DNA from: Prado023 sp963753075
GTDB lineage: Bacteria > Actinomycetota > Actinomycetes > S36-B12 > CAIYMF01
Assembly (NCBI GenBank): GCA_963753075.1
Contig: CAVWAR010000002.1
Span: 124,001 to 188,000, forward strand
Reading direction: 5' to 3'
DNA: 64,000 bases
Shown here: positions 32,953 to 41,952 of the stretch, piece by piece
Layout of the letters: the number at the start of each line of letters is the position of its first letter
Numbering within the stretch: the first letter of the stretch is position 1
Program-made: the position numbers and the translations under genes
The notes under the pieces: generated by a model
What the model was told of the DNA's origin: nothing
The model's input: the letters and a program-made list of their open reading frames with translations, nothing else
Database searches by the model: none

Positions 32953-33803
32953 GTCCGGGCCGCGGCCTCGACGACGTTGGCCAGCAGCATCGCCCTGGTC
33001 ATCGGGCCGACACCGCCGGGCATCGGGGCGACGAAGCCAGCCACCTCTCGGACATCCGCGGCCACATCGCCCACCAAGCCATCGTCGGTCCGGGTGATCC
33101 CCACGTCCAGCACGGCAGCCCCGGGCTGCACGATGTCACCGGTGATCAGGCGCGGCACACCAGCCGCCGCAACCACGATGTCCGCGGCCCGCACGTGGGA
33201 GGCCATGTCTCGGGTGCCCGTGTGGCAGAGCGTGACGGTCGCGTTCTCCGACTTGCGCGTGAGCAGCAGGCCCAGCGGCCGGCCGACGGTCACGCCGCGT
33301 CCGATCACGCACACCTCGGCCCCGTTGATCGGCACGTCATACCGGCGCAGCAGCTCCACGATGCCCCGCGGCGTGCACGGCAGGGGCGCCGCCGCCCCGA
33401 GCACCAGGCGACCGAGGTTGACCGGGTGCAGCCCATCGGCGTCCTTGGCCGGGTCCATGGTCTCGAGCACAGCGTTGGCGTCCAGGCCCTTGGGCAGCGG
33501 CAGCTGGACGATGTAGCCCGTGCAACCGGGGTCGGCGTTCAACTCGCGGACCGCAGCCAGGACATCAGCCTGGGATGCGGTCTCCGGCAGATCGATCCGG
33601 ATCGACTCGATGCCGACCTCCGCGCAGTCGCGGTGCTTGCCGGCCACGTAGGCCCGACTGCCCGGGTCAGCACCGACGAGGATCGTGCCGAGCCCGGGCA
33701 CCACACCCCTCGCCCGGAGCTCGGCCACCGTGGCCGCAAGGTCGCGCTTGACCGCAGCGGCGGTCGCCTTGCCATCAAGAATCGTCGCAGTCACGAGGAG
33801 CAT
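32949..33803 (-). CDS. folD: Bifunctional methylene-THF dehydrogenase/cyclohydrolase
   Basis: 284 residues; interconverts methylene-, methenyl- and formyl-tetrahydrofolate, feeding purH and purN (which need formyl-THF) some 2-4 kb upstream. Marks: SRAYVAGKHRDCAEVGI (catalytic Tyr/Lys), GYIVQLPLPKGL, the NADP loop VIGRGVTVGRPLGLLL, LCHTGT and the end APMPGGVGPMTRAMLL. The ATG and a GTG three codons later are both possible starts; neither has a good ribosome site. Coupled to DUF3017 by a four-base overlap. Confidence 0.93.
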   Translation of the reverse strand: MLLVTATILDGKATAAAVKRDLAATVAELRARGVVPGLGTILVGADPGSRAYVAGKHRDCAEVGIESIRIDLPETASQADVLAAVRELNADPGCTGYIVQLPLPKGLDANAVLETMDPAKDADGLHPVNLGRLVLGAAAPLPCTPRGIVELLRRYDVPINGAEVCVIGRGVTVGRPLGLLLTRKSENATVTLCHTGTRDMASHVRAADIVVAAAGVPRLITGDIVQPGAAVLDVGITRTDDGLVGDVAADVREVAGFVAPMPGGVGPMTRAMLLANVVEAAART

Positions 33804-33876
33804 TGTCGCAGGCCAGCTGCCCCGGGTCTGCCGGTCGGTGGTCGCGGCGGCACCGCCGCCCGGGTGGGCGGAGCCG

Positions 33877-34728
33877 TCACGCCAGCCGGGGGATGACATA
33901 CGTGGCTGACACCGACTCGGCGGCCAGCACCTGTGCCACGCGCCGTTCGTCGACTCCCGACCCGCGCAGGAGGGCGTCGCCGTGCATCCCGGAAGCGACG
34001 AACACGCTGTCGAGGCCCTGCCGGTTCGCCCCGAGGATGTCGGTGCCGATGCCGTCGCCGATCGCCAGGATCCGCGCGCGCGGCACCGGACGACCGACGG
34101 CGGCGTCGGTGATCTCCAGCGCCCGTCCATAGATCGCCGCATGCGGCTTGCCCGCCTGGACCACCTGGCCGCCCATCGCCTCGTAGGCCTGCGCCACACT
34201 GCCTGCGCACCAGCGCAGGTGCCCTCCGGAACGGATCACGAGGTCGGGGTTCGCGCACAGCAGCTCGAGGTCACGCTCCCGGGCTGCGCGCAGCTCGGCC
34301 TCGTAGTCCCCGGGAACCTCCGAACCGCCCCGGAGCCCGGCAATGCCGAGGAAGCTGGCGTCGGCCACATCGTCGACGAAGTCCAGCCCGAGGCCATCCC
34401 ACAGCCCCCGGTCGGTCGTGCGCCCGAGCACGTGCAGCGGGCCGGGTGCTCGGGCCGCCAACTCCACCCGGATCGCATCGCCGCTGGTGACGATCACGTC
34501 CCACGCGTCCTCGGGGAAGCCCAACCGGGCCAGGGCCCCGGGCATGGTGCTGCTCGGGCGGGGCATGTTGGTGAGCAGGACCACGCCGAGGCCGGCCTCC
34601 CGCAGCCCGCGAAGCGCCTCGCCGGCCCCCGGATAGACCGTGCGGCCGTCGTGGAGCACCCCCCACACGTCGCACAGGACCGCGTCGTAGCGATCGGCGA
34701 CCTCCCGGACGCTGCGGATCGACTGCAT
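33877..34728 (-). CDS. HAD-IIA (TIGR01459-type) phosphatase
   Basis: 283 residues. DAVLCDVWGVLHDGRTVYPG is the nucleophile block, VLLTNMPRPSS motif II, AGKPHAAIY the Lys motif and ILAIGDGIGTDILGA motif IV, so the fold is a complete HAD-IIA with cap. Related proteins act on nucleotides or sugar phosphates. ATG preceded by CAGGA at 7 nt; a GTG six codons upstream is less likely. Lies between folD and purH, same strand. Confidence 0.87.
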   Translation of the reverse strand: MQSIRSVREVADRYDAVLCDVWGVLHDGRTVYPGAGEALRGLREAGLGVVLLTNMPRPSSTMPGALARLGFPEDAWDVIVTSGDAIRVELAARAPGPLHVLGRTTDRGLWDGLGLDFVDDVADASFLGIAGLRGGSEVPGDYEAELRAARERDLELLCANPDLVIRSGGHLRWCAGSVAQAYEAMGGQVVQAGKPHAAIYGRALEITDAAVGRPVPRARILAIGDGIGTDILGANRQGLDSVFVASGMHGDALLRGSGVDERRVAQVLAAESVSATYVIPRLA

Positions 34729-34779
34729 GGCGTCATCCTGCCGCACACATGAGCCCCGGGAACGCGAGTCGTCACCGGT

Positions 34780-34947
34780 CCGCGCGCGTTGGGCACCGAT
34801 TCAGGGTCGGCGGAACCGGCCGTCACCCGAACCGCGCACGAAGGACACCGAATGGGCCCCGCCAAGTCGGCCTATCGGTGCCGTGCGTGCGCGGTAGTGG
34901 GGTCGGCCCCGACCCACCGGGGGGCTCAAGGTGTCCAACGCGCGCGG
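34780..34947. repeat. Large imperfect inverted repeat between HAD and purH genes
   Basis: CCGCGCGCGTTGGGCACC (34780-34797) and GGTGTCCAACGCGCGCGG (34930-34947) are complementary at 17 of 18 positions, 132 nt apart. A nested pair GGGCACCGAT (34791) and ATCGGTGCCG (near 34873) competes for the left arm. No convincing gene lies in this 273-bp gap. Confidence 0.6.
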
Positions 34948-35001
34948 TTGGGCAGGCGCCACCCGGCTCGGGCGCAGAGTGCGGTGGTCGGGCGCCCCGG
35001 C

Positions 35002-36573
35002 TCAGTGGTAGAAGTGCCGCGTCCCGGTGAAGTACATGGTCGCCCCCGCGGCCACGGCAGCGGCGACCACCTCGGAGTCACGCACTGAGCCGCCCGGCTG
35101 AACCACGGCGCGCACGCCCGCCTCGAGCAGGACCTCGAGCCCGTCGGGGAACGGGAAGAACGCGTCGGATGCAGCCACGGCACCCCGGACCCGCTCCTCG
35201 CCGGCGCGCGCCACGGCGAGCCGGGCGGAGTCCACGCGGTTGACCTGACCCATGCCGATCCCGACCGCCGCGCCTTGACGGGCCAGCAGGATCGCGTTGG
35301 ACTTGGCCGAGCGGCAGGCCCGCCACGCGAACGTGAGGTCAGCCATCGTGGCCGCATCCGCCGGCTCACCGCACGCCAGCGTCCAGGTGCTGGGGTCGTC
35401 ACCATCCGCGTCGATCCGGTCGCTGGTCTGGAGCAGCAGCCCGCCGCTGATCGGGCGGATCTCCGCGCCGCGCTCAGCGGGCGGCGGGACGAGCATGATC
35501 CGCAGGTTCTTCTTGGCCGTGAGCAGGGCGAGCGCATCGTCGTCGTAGGCCGGCGCGAGGATCACCTCGGTGAACACCTCCGCGACCTGGGCAGCCATCG
35601 CGGCGGACACCGGGCGGTTGGCGGCGATCACCCCGCCGAACGCCGACACGGGATCGGTCTCGTGCGCCCGGGCGTGCGCCTGGGCGATGTCGGCGCCGAC
35701 CGCGATGCCGCAGGGGTTGGCGTGCTTGATGATCGCGACGGCCGGCACGTCGAAGTCGTGGGCGGCGCGGAAGGCGGCGTCTGCATCGACGTAGTTGTTG
35801 TAGGACATCTCCTTGCCGTGCAGCTGCTCGGCGGCGGCGACCCCACCGGGACGGTCATGGGAGACGTACAGGGCGGCGCGCTGGTGCGGGTTCTCCCCGT
35901 AGCGCAGGACTGCTGCACGCTCCCACGAGGCAGCCACCCAGCCCGGGAAGCCGGAGCCCGCATCACTCGGGGAGATGACGTTGCCCATCCACGAGGCGAC
36001 GGCGATGTCGTAGTTGGCGGTGTGCACGAAGGCCTCAGCGGCCAGTCGGGCTCGCTGGCCGTGCGTGAAGCCATCACCCCGGACCGCGTCGATAACCTCT
36101 TCGTAGGTGTCCGGTGACGTGACGACGGCGACACTCGCGTGGTTCTTCGCCGCGCCACGAACCATCGACGGTCCACCGATGTCGATCTGCTCGATGCACT
36201 CGTCGGGGCTGGCCCCGGACGCGACGGTCGCGGTGAACGGGTACAGGTTGACCACGACCAGCTCGAAGGGCGCGATGCCCAGGGACTCCAGCTGCGAGTG
36301 ATGGTCGTCGAGGCGCAGGTCGGCCAGGATCCCGGCGTGCACCTTCGGGTGCAGGGTCTTCACGCGACCGTCGAGGCACTCGGGGAAGCCGGTCACCTCG
36401 GACACCTCGATGACGGGGACGCCGGCCGCAGCGATCCGGGCAGCAGTCGAGCCGGTCGAGACGATCTGCACACCAGCGGCGTGCAGGGCTGTGGCCAGCT
36501 CGTCGAGGCCGGTCTTGTCATACACGCTGACCAGCGCTCGGCGGATGCCGATCGCGCCATCGACGTTGCTCAT
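35002..36573 (-). CDS. purH: Bifunctional AICAR transformylase/IMP cyclohydrolase
   Basis: 523 residues; last two steps of purine synthesis (AICAR to FAICAR to IMP). The N-terminal MGS-like domain starts RRALVSVYDKTGLDEL and has VSTGSTAARIAAAG and NLYPFTATVA; the transformylase domain has EMSYNNYVDADAAFRAAHD, AIIKHANPCGIAVG (catalytic Lys-His) and the C-terminal DAFFPFPDGLEVLLEAGV. The frame overlaps the purN stop (ATGA). Complete. Confidence 0.97.
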   Translation of the reverse strand: MSNVDGAIGIRRALVSVYDKTGLDELATALHAAGVQIVSTGSTAARIAAAGVPVIEVSEVTGFPECLDGRVKTLHPKVHAGILADLRLDDHHSQLESLGIAPFELVVVNLYPFTATVASGASPDECIEQIDIGGPSMVRGAAKNHASVAVVTSPDTYEEVIDAVRGDGFTHGQRARLAAEAFVHTANYDIAVASWMGNVISPSDAGSGFPGWVAASWERAAVLRYGENPHQRAALYVSHDRPGGVAAAEQLHGKEMSYNNYVDADAAFRAAHDFDVPAVAIIKHANPCGIAVGADIAQAHARAHETDPVSAFGGVIAANRPVSAAMAAQVAEVFTEVILAPAYDDDALALLTAKKNLRIMLVPPPAERGAEIRPISGGLLLQTSDRIDADGDDPSTWTLACGEPADAATMADLTFAWRACRSAKSNAILLARQGAAVGIGMGQVNRVDSARLAVARAGEERVRGAVAASDAFFPFPDGLEVLLEAGVRAVVQPGGSVRDSEVVAAAVAAGATMYFTGTRHFYH

Positions 36574-37178
36574 GTCAGGGTCACCTTCCTGCCGGAGATG
36601 TGCACGTTGTGGGTTGCCAGCCGGCCGACGACGTCGACAAGCAGCGCGCGCTCGACGACCTTGATCCGCTCATGCAGGGACGCCTGGTCATCGTCGTCGT
36701 CGATGCGGACCGGCTGCTGGTCGATGATCGGGCCGGTGTCCACGCCCTCGTCGACGAGGTGGATCGTGGAACCTGTCACCCGGACCCCATGGGCCACCGC
36801 ATCCGCGACGGCGTGCGCACCCGGGAAGCTGGGCAGCAGCGCCGGATGGGTGTTGACAACCCGCATGGGGTACGCCGACAGCATGGCCGGCCCGAGGATC
36901 CGCATGAAGCCCGCTGAGATCACCCAGTCCGGCTCGAACGACTCGACCGCATCGCGCAGCGCGAGGTCCCACTGGGCCCGATCGGGGTAGCCGGCGAGCG
37001 CGACCGGCAGCGCCGGAAGCCCGACCGCCCGAGCACGCTGCAGGCCCGCGGCGTCGGCTGAGTCCGACAGCACCGCCACCACCTCGGCCGGGTAGTGCGG
37101 ATCGGTGGCGGCATCGAGCAGGGCCTGCAGGAGCGTCCCGGAGCCGGAGATCAGGACGACGAGTCGGGTGCGGGACAC
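36570..37178 (-). CDS. purN: Phosphoribosylglycinamide formyltransferase
   Basis: 202 residues; formylates GAR using 10-formyl-THF in purine synthesis. RLVVLISGSGTLLQALLDA is the N-terminal block, and GFMRILGPAMLSAYPMRVVN, THPALLPSFPGAH and HLVDEGVDTGPII carry the catalytic Asn, His and Asp. The GTG start (VSRTRLVV) lies 7 nt after a TAGGAT box, matching the leaderless pattern; an ATG three codons upstream sits inside that box, so it is less likely. Coupled to purH by a four-base overlap. Confidence 0.95.
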   Translation of the reverse strand: MSRTRLVVLISGSGTLLQALLDAATDPHYPAEVVAVLSDSADAAGLQRARAVGLPALPVALAGYPDRAQWDLALRDAVESFEPDWVISAGFMRILGPAMLSAYPMRVVNTHPALLPSFPGAHAVADAVAHGVRVTGSTIHLVDEGVDTGPIIDQQPVRIDDDDDQASLHERIKVVERALLVDVVGRLATHNVHISGRKVTLT

Positions 37179-37185
37179 GAGCGTC

Positions 37186-37191
37186 ATCCTA
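37186..37191 (-). promoter_or_regulatory. Leaderless -10 box (TAGGAT) for purN-purH
   Basis: TAGGAT, 7 nt, then GTG at 37178. The box contains the rival ATG (37187), which would be upstream of the transcript start. Confidence 0.5.
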
Positions 37192-37272
37192 GGCGGGCCG
37201 GTGCCCGCGTCGGGGCGCCGCCCGCGGCCGCCGCAGCTTCGGGCCGACGGCGCCGGCGCGCTGATCAGGGGG

Positions 37273-38058
37273 TCACTGGGTGTTGGCCACGACGGCCCGG
37301 CGCAGGGCCGGGCGGGCGACCGGGTCACCGACGCCGTGGATCCCGTCCCCCGTGGCACGGCCCCACAGCCACAGCAGCAGCTCCTCGGCCTGGCCCTCGA
37401 CCGTGGCATCGGCGGCCCCGGTCGACCCGGCCACCGGCTGGAAGTCAGGCTCCTCGTGTGACGTGCCGGCCGGGTCGACGCCGCGGAACAGCCCGAGCCG
37501 GACCCACCAGGACCGCCCCGAATGGGTGCTGCGGACCTCGATCAGCAGCCCGGACGGGTCGAACGTTCCCCAGTCGGGCGGCACGGCGCCGAACTGCGTC
37601 AGCAGCTCGTCGATGCCGTCCTCGGCCAGCCCCGGATCGATCGAACCGTGCAGGCCGGCGGTCTGCTCGGCGTCGACGCGGTGGATGAGCGCCTCGTGCC
37701 CCTGCCGGCGGCGGACCCAGCCGACGTCATGCACCGCCGTCCACGTCCAGACCGGGACGTCATCGGCGGTCACGTCGAGGATGGTGCCCAGATGAGCCGA
37801 GACCCGTGTGAACAGGGCCAGGGCGTCCGCGTGGGCCGTGGGCTGCGCGGGTTGGGCCACGGCTGCTGCCTGCTCGTCGGTCTGCAGTCGGTCGGAGACG
37901 ACGGTTCTCCAGAAGCTCTGCACCTCGGTCAGGTGCCAGAGCAGGTCGCCTGCGGACCAGTCCGGGCAGGAGGGCACGGGCGCACGGTCGGGCACGTCCG
38001 CGAGCACCTGGCGGAACCGGTTGCTGTTGGCCGCGAGCACCTCGTTGAAGTCGATCAT
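37273..38058 (-). CDS. Maleylpyruvate isomerase/DinB-type (TIGR03083) protein
   Basis: 261 residues. MIDFNEVLAANSNRFRQVLA, SCPDWSAGDLLWHLTEVQSF and the third metal site RRRQGHEALIHRVDAEQ mark the mycothiol-dependent DinB-like family; a C-terminal MDMPI-C domain follows (EELLLWLWGRATGDGI). A TAGGGT box 7 nt before the ATG fits leaderless transcription. It is a divergent paralogue of the duplicated gene at 21876-23624. Many actinobacteria carry dozens of these; few have known substrates. Confidence 0.87.
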   Translation of the reverse strand: MIDFNEVLAANSNRFRQVLADVPDRAPVPSCPDWSAGDLLWHLTEVQSFWRTVVSDRLQTDEQAAAVAQPAQPTAHADALALFTRVSAHLGTILDVTADDVPVWTWTAVHDVGWVRRRQGHEALIHRVDAEQTAGLHGSIDPGLAEDGIDELLTQFGAVPPDWGTFDPSGLLIEVRSTHSGRSWWVRLGLFRGVDPAGTSHEEPDFQPVAGSTGAADATVEGQAEELLLWLWGRATGDGIHGVGDPVARPALRRAVVANTQ

Positions 38059-38065
38059 GGTCGGC

Positions 38066-38071
38066 ACCCTA
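38066..38071 (-). promoter_or_regulatory. Leaderless -10 box (TAGGGT) for the DinB-type gene
   Basis: TAGGGT, 7 nt, then ATG at 38058. Confidence 0.5.
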
Positions 38072-38146
38072 CGCGCGCCACCCCGCCGGCCAGGGCCTCC
38101 TGACCCGGGCGATCGCCCACGCAGCCCCGGGTCCACACTGATACGC

Positions 38147-40213
38147 ATGACGACAGCCGAGACCCGCACGGAGTACCCGAACCTGCTCACCCCGCTCGAC
38201 CTGGGGTTCACGACACTGCGCAACCGGGTGCTCATGGGCTCGATGCACACGGGGCTTGAGGACGATGCCAAGCGCTTCGGCGACCTGACGGCCTACTTCG
38301 CCGAGCGCGCCCGCGGCGGGGTTGGGCTCATCGTGACCGGCGGGTTCGCCCCCAACATCGAGGGGTGGGCCAAGCCCAGGGCCGGCACGCTGTCGACCAC
38401 CGCGGGCGCACGCAAGCACCTGCCGATCACCCAGGCCGTGCACGACGAGGGTGGGCACATCGCGCTGCAGATCCTGCACACAGGTCGCTACGCCTACCAA
38501 CCGCTGGCCGTGGCACCGTCGCGGATCAAGAGCCCGATCTCTCCGTTCACACCGCGTGCGCTGTCCGAACGAGGGATCGAGCGGCAGATCAAGGCGTTCG
38601 TGAAGTGCGCAGTCCTGGCCCGCGAGGCCGGCTACGACGGAGTGGAGATCATGGGCTCCGAGGGGTACTTCATCAACCAGTTCCTCGTGACGCACACGAA
38701 CAGGCGGACCGACGAGTGGGGCGGCAGCTACGCCAACCGGATGCGCCTGGCCGTGGAGATCGTGCGGCGCACCCGCGAGGCCGTCGGCCCGGACTTCATC
38801 ATCATCTACCGGCTGTCGATGCTCGACCTGATCCCGGACGGCAGCACCTGGCCGGAGGTCGTCGAGCTGGCCAGGGCCATCACCGAGGCCGGGGCCACGA
38901 TCCTCAACACGGGCATCGGCTGGCACGAGGCACGGGTCCCCACGATCGCGACCAGCGTGCCGCGGGCGGCATTCACGTGGGTGACCCAGAAGATGCGCGC
39001 CGAGTTGCGGGCGGACGGCATCGACATCCCGCTGGTGACGACGAACCGGATCAACACCCCGGAGGTGGCCGAGCAGGCGCTGGCCGAGGGTGCGGCGGAC
39101 ATGGTCAGCATGGCCCGGCCGCTGCTGGCCGATCCCGATTTCGTCCGCAAGGCCGAGGCGGGCAGGGCCGATCGGATCAACACGTGCATCGCGTGCAACC
39201 AGGCCTGCCTGGACCACGCGTTCAAGAACAAGACGGTCTCGTGCCTGGTCAACCCGCGCGCCGGCCACGAGGACGACCTGGTGATCATCCCGGCCCCTGC
39301 GCGCAAGCGGATCGCCGTCGTGGGCGCCGGCCCGGCCGGCCTCGCCGCGGCGACCACACTCGCCGACCGCGGCCACGAGGTGGACCTCTTCGACGGCGCC
39401 ACCGAGATCGGCGGGCAGTTCAACATGGCCCGACGCATCCCCGGCAAGGAGGAGTTCAGCGAGACCCTGCGCTACTTCACCAACCGGGTCGCCGACTCCG
39501 GCGTGCGGCTGCACCTGTCCCGGCGTGTGTCGGCGGCCGACCTCGAGGAGCTCGGCGCCGATGAGGTGGTCCTGGCCACCGGCGTCACACCACGCGATCC
39601 GCACATCCCCGGCCAGGACGCCCCCAACGTGGTCAACTACATCGACGTCCTGGCCGGTGACGCACCGGTCGGTGACCGCGTGGCGATCGTCGGCGCGGGG
39701 GGCATCGGCTTCGACGTCGCGGAGTACCTGGTCACGGCACCGGGCGAGTCAGCGACCCTTGACCTCCAGGAGTGGCTCCACGAGTGGGGCGTGACCGACC
39801 CCGTCGAGGCCCGCGGCGGCCTGACGAAACCCGCACCGACCCCGGCTGTGCGCAAGGTGACCCTCCTGCAGCGCAAGTCCGGGAAGCTGGGCAAGGGCCT
39901 GGGCAAGACCACCGGCTGGATCCACCGCGCGACACTCGTGGCCAAGGGGGTGTCGATGCTGCCCGGGGTCAACTACGAGCGGATCACCCCCGAGGGGCTG
40001 GTCGTCTCGTTCGGGGACAAGCACGAGCGGGAGCACCTGGTCGAGGCGGACACCATCGTGCTGTGCGCGGGGCAGGAGCCGCTGCGCGAGCTCGAGCCGG
40101 CGCTGAGGGCGGCCGGGATCCCGGTGCACGTGATCGGTGGTGCCGACGAGGCCGTCGAGCTCGACGCCAAGCGCGCGATCGACCAGGGCACCCGGGTGGC
40201 CGCCGCGATCTGA
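38147..40213 (+). CDS. FadH-like 2,4-dienoyl-CoA reductase (OYE-type flavoprotein)
   Basis: 688 residues. N-terminal old-yellow-enzyme barrel: LDLGFTTLRNRVLMGSMHTG, EAGYDGVEIMGSEGYFINQF, and the 4Fe-4S motif CIACNQACLDH with a further Cys in TVSCLVNPRAG. C-terminal half: FAD site VVGAGPAGLAAATTLADRGH and NAD site VAIVGAGGIGFDVAEYLV. This is the full FadH architecture (FMN, 4Fe-4S, FAD), reducing unsaturated fatty acyl-CoA or other enones with NADPH. The start follows the frame's first plausible ATG; longer extension is low complexity. Monocistronic. Confidence 0.92.
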   Translation: MTTAETRTEYPNLLTPLDLGFTTLRNRVLMGSMHTGLEDDAKRFGDLTAYFAERARGGVGLIVTGGFAPNIEGWAKPRAGTLSTTAGARKHLPITQAVHDEGGHIALQILHTGRYAYQPLAVAPSRIKSPISPFTPRALSERGIERQIKAFVKCAVLAREAGYDGVEIMGSEGYFINQFLVTHTNRRTDEWGGSYANRMRLAVEIVRRTREAVGPDFIIIYRLSMLDLIPDGSTWPEVVELARAITEAGATILNTGIGWHEARVPTIATSVPRAAFTWVTQKMRAELRADGIDIPLVTTNRINTPEVAEQALAEGAADMVSMARPLLADPDFVRKAEAGRADRINTCIACNQACLDHAFKNKTVSCLVNPRAGHEDDLVIIPAPARKRIAVVGAGPAGLAAATTLADRGHEVDLFDGATEIGGQFNMARRIPGKEEFSETLRYFTNRVADSGVRLHLSRRVSAADLEELGADEVVLATGVTPRDPHIPGQDAPNVVNYIDVLAGDAPVGDRVAIVGAGGIGFDVAEYLVTAPGESATLDLQEWLHEWGVTDPVEARGGLTKPAPTPAVRKVTLLQRKSGKLGKGLGKTTGWIHRATLVAKGVSMLPGVNYERITPEGLVVSFGDKHEREHLVEADTIVLCAGQEPLRELEPALRAAGIPVHVIGGADEAVELDAKRAIDQGTRVAAAI

Positions 40214-40259
40214 CCGGCCCCGAGCCCGCGGCCCCGCCACATGCCCGTGGCCGGCGCCG

Positions 40260-41171
40260 TCAGATGGTGATCGTGCCTTCGCTGACGAGCACGGCCTCGC
40301 CGCCGATCCGGACATCGATCACGTGGCCGGCGACCTTGCGGACCCGCGCCTCCAGCAGGCTTGGCCGACCCATCTCCACGCCCTGCGCGATCCGCCACGA
40401 GAAGTCGCCCTCCGGGCCCGGGTCGATGCTGGCCAGCAGCCCGGCCAGGGCGCAGTTGGCGCTGCCAGTGGCGGGATCCTCAGCCACCCCGTCCAGGGGT
40501 GCGAACATGCGCGCCCTGATGGCGACGTCGTCGGCCCCGGGGGGATCCACGCCGACATACAGGTGGACGTACCCCGCTGCCGCCCCTGCCTGGACGAGCC
40601 GCTCGAAGGCGGCCGAGTCGGGGCGGGCACGCTCGAGGGCCGAACGATCGACCAGCTCCGCGACCACGAACTCGAGCCCGACGGAGGCCAACTGGGGGGC
40701 GTGCCGATCCACGACGATGTCCTGCGGGGTCAGGCCCACGGCCTCGGCGACGCCCGCAACCGGCAGCTCGGGCCCGAGGGACAGGGCCTCAGGGGCCCTC
40801 AACTCGCACCAGATCCGGTCGCCGTCGCGTCGCTGCACCGACACGGGCACCGGACCTGCGACCTCCTCGAAGGTCACCTCAAGCGGGGCATCGACGGGGC
40901 CGAACTCGCCCAACGATGCCAGGACGAACGCAGTGCCCACGTTCGGGTGGCCAGCGAACGGGACTTCACGCCCAGGGGTGAAGATCCGCACCCGGCGGTC
41001 GTGGCCCTGCTCGGCCGGCAGGACAAAAGCCGTCTCGGAGTAGTTGAACTCCCGGGCGACCTGCTGCATCTGCTCCGGCGAGAGCCCGGCTGCCTCGGGC
41101 AGGACGGCCAACGGGTTCCCGCCGAACCGACGGTCGGTGAACACGTCGCAGGTGATGAAGCGATATCGCAT
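40260..41171 (-). CDS. PhzF family isomerase
   Basis: 303 residues of the diaminopimelate-epimerase-like PhzF family. VFTDRRFGGNPLAVL, REFNYSETAFVL (catalytic Glu), TPGREVPFAGHPNVGTA and EDPATGSANC (the counterpart of the epimerase Cys region) are all present. True PhzF isomerises a phenazine precursor, but most family members have other, unknown substrates; no phenazine genes are near. GGAGGCCCC precedes the ATG. Confidence 0.9.
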   Translation of the reverse strand: MRYRFITCDVFTDRRFGGNPLAVLPEAAGLSPEQMQQVAREFNYSETAFVLPAEQGHDRRVRIFTPGREVPFAGHPNVGTAFVLASLGEFGPVDAPLEVTFEEVAGPVPVSVQRRDGDRIWCELRAPEALSLGPELPVAGVAEAVGLTPQDIVVDRHAPQLASVGLEFVVAELVDRSALERARPDSAAFERLVQAGAAAGYVHLYVGVDPPGADDVAIRARMFAPLDGVAEDPATGSANCALAGLLASIDPGPEGDFSWRIAQGVEMGRPSLLEARVRKVAGHVIDVRIGGEAVLVSEGTITI

Positions 41172-41224
41172 GGGGCCTCCGAGGAGTCGGGGCGCCCATC
41201 ATGCCCGCCCGCGCTCAGGATCCC

Positions 41225-41908
41225 CTAGGTGTGGTCCCGGGTCACGAACCGACCGATCACCGCATCGACCCCCACGAACACCGCAGCCAGGACGAGGGCG
41301 AGCGCCACCACGCCAAGGATGTTCAGGCCGGCCCCCGCGTACCCGAGGTGGGTGACGTCGATGAACAGGTAGGCGTAGTAGCCGGAGACCGCACCACGAA
41401 TCAGCGCGTGCACGAGCCAGGCCACCGGGATGACAAGCATCAGTGGCACGAGATGCCAACGGAACCGTCCATGCGGGCCGACGAACAGCCAGGAGCTGAC
41501 GGCGGCCAGCGGTACCACGGTGTGGGTCAGCATGTTGGCCACCCAGTCCAACCCGCTCTGGGGGTCCCCATGCAGCAGTAGCCAGTAGACGATGCCGGTC
41601 ACGCTGATCATCACGAGTGCGGCCAGCCGCAGCGTGTCGAACCAGCGCCCCGTTCGCCCTGGGTCGGATGCCAGCAGGGTGCTTGCGACCGCCACCACCA
41701 GGTTGGAGGTAATCGTGAAGTAGCTCACCTGGTGCAGGGTCTCGCCCAGCAGACCGTACCCGTTGGCATCCCCCACCACGTTGATCCACAACTGGAGCGC
41801 GACACCGGCGTATGCCAGGGCAGCGGTGAACGTCGCCGCGACGCGGACCGCTCGGCCTCGCGAGCCGGCTGCGTCAACATCGGAGACGAGCAGGGAGGTG
41901 TGAGCCAC
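41225..41908 (-). CDS. Pr6Pr family membrane protein
   Basis: 227 residues with six membrane helices. YFTITSNLVVAVASTLL, TGIVYWLLLHGDPQSG and NMLTHTVVPLAAVSSWLFVG with the later SGYYAYLFIDVTHLGY are the hallmarks of Pr6Pr (FAR-17a/AIG1-like) proteins, integral membrane hydrolases or sensors of unclear role in bacteria. The GTG start gives a 14-residue polar lead before the first helix. Function unknown. Confidence 0.85.
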   Translation of the reverse strand: MAHTSLLVSDVDAAGSRGRAVRVAATFTAALAYAGVALQLWINVVGDANGYGLLGETLHQVSYFTITSNLVVAVASTLLASDPGRTGRWFDTLRLAALVMISVTGIVYWLLLHGDPQSGLDWVANMLTHTVVPLAAVSSWLFVGPHGRFRWHLVPLMLVIPVAWLVHALIRGAVSGYYAYLFIDVTHLGYAGAGLNILGVVALALVLAAVFVGVDAVIGRFVTRDHT

Positions 41909-41952
41909 GAGAGGGTGAGTACCCCGGGCGCACCGCCTCCAAACGGGCCCAC

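Noticed and set aside
34855..34950. Frame reading AKSAYRCRACAVVG, like the zinc-finger start of RadA
   Set aside because: Only the first Cys pair fits; the second pair and everything after it are missing, and the frame lies inside the inverted-repeat region. Chance is likelier than a radA remnant.
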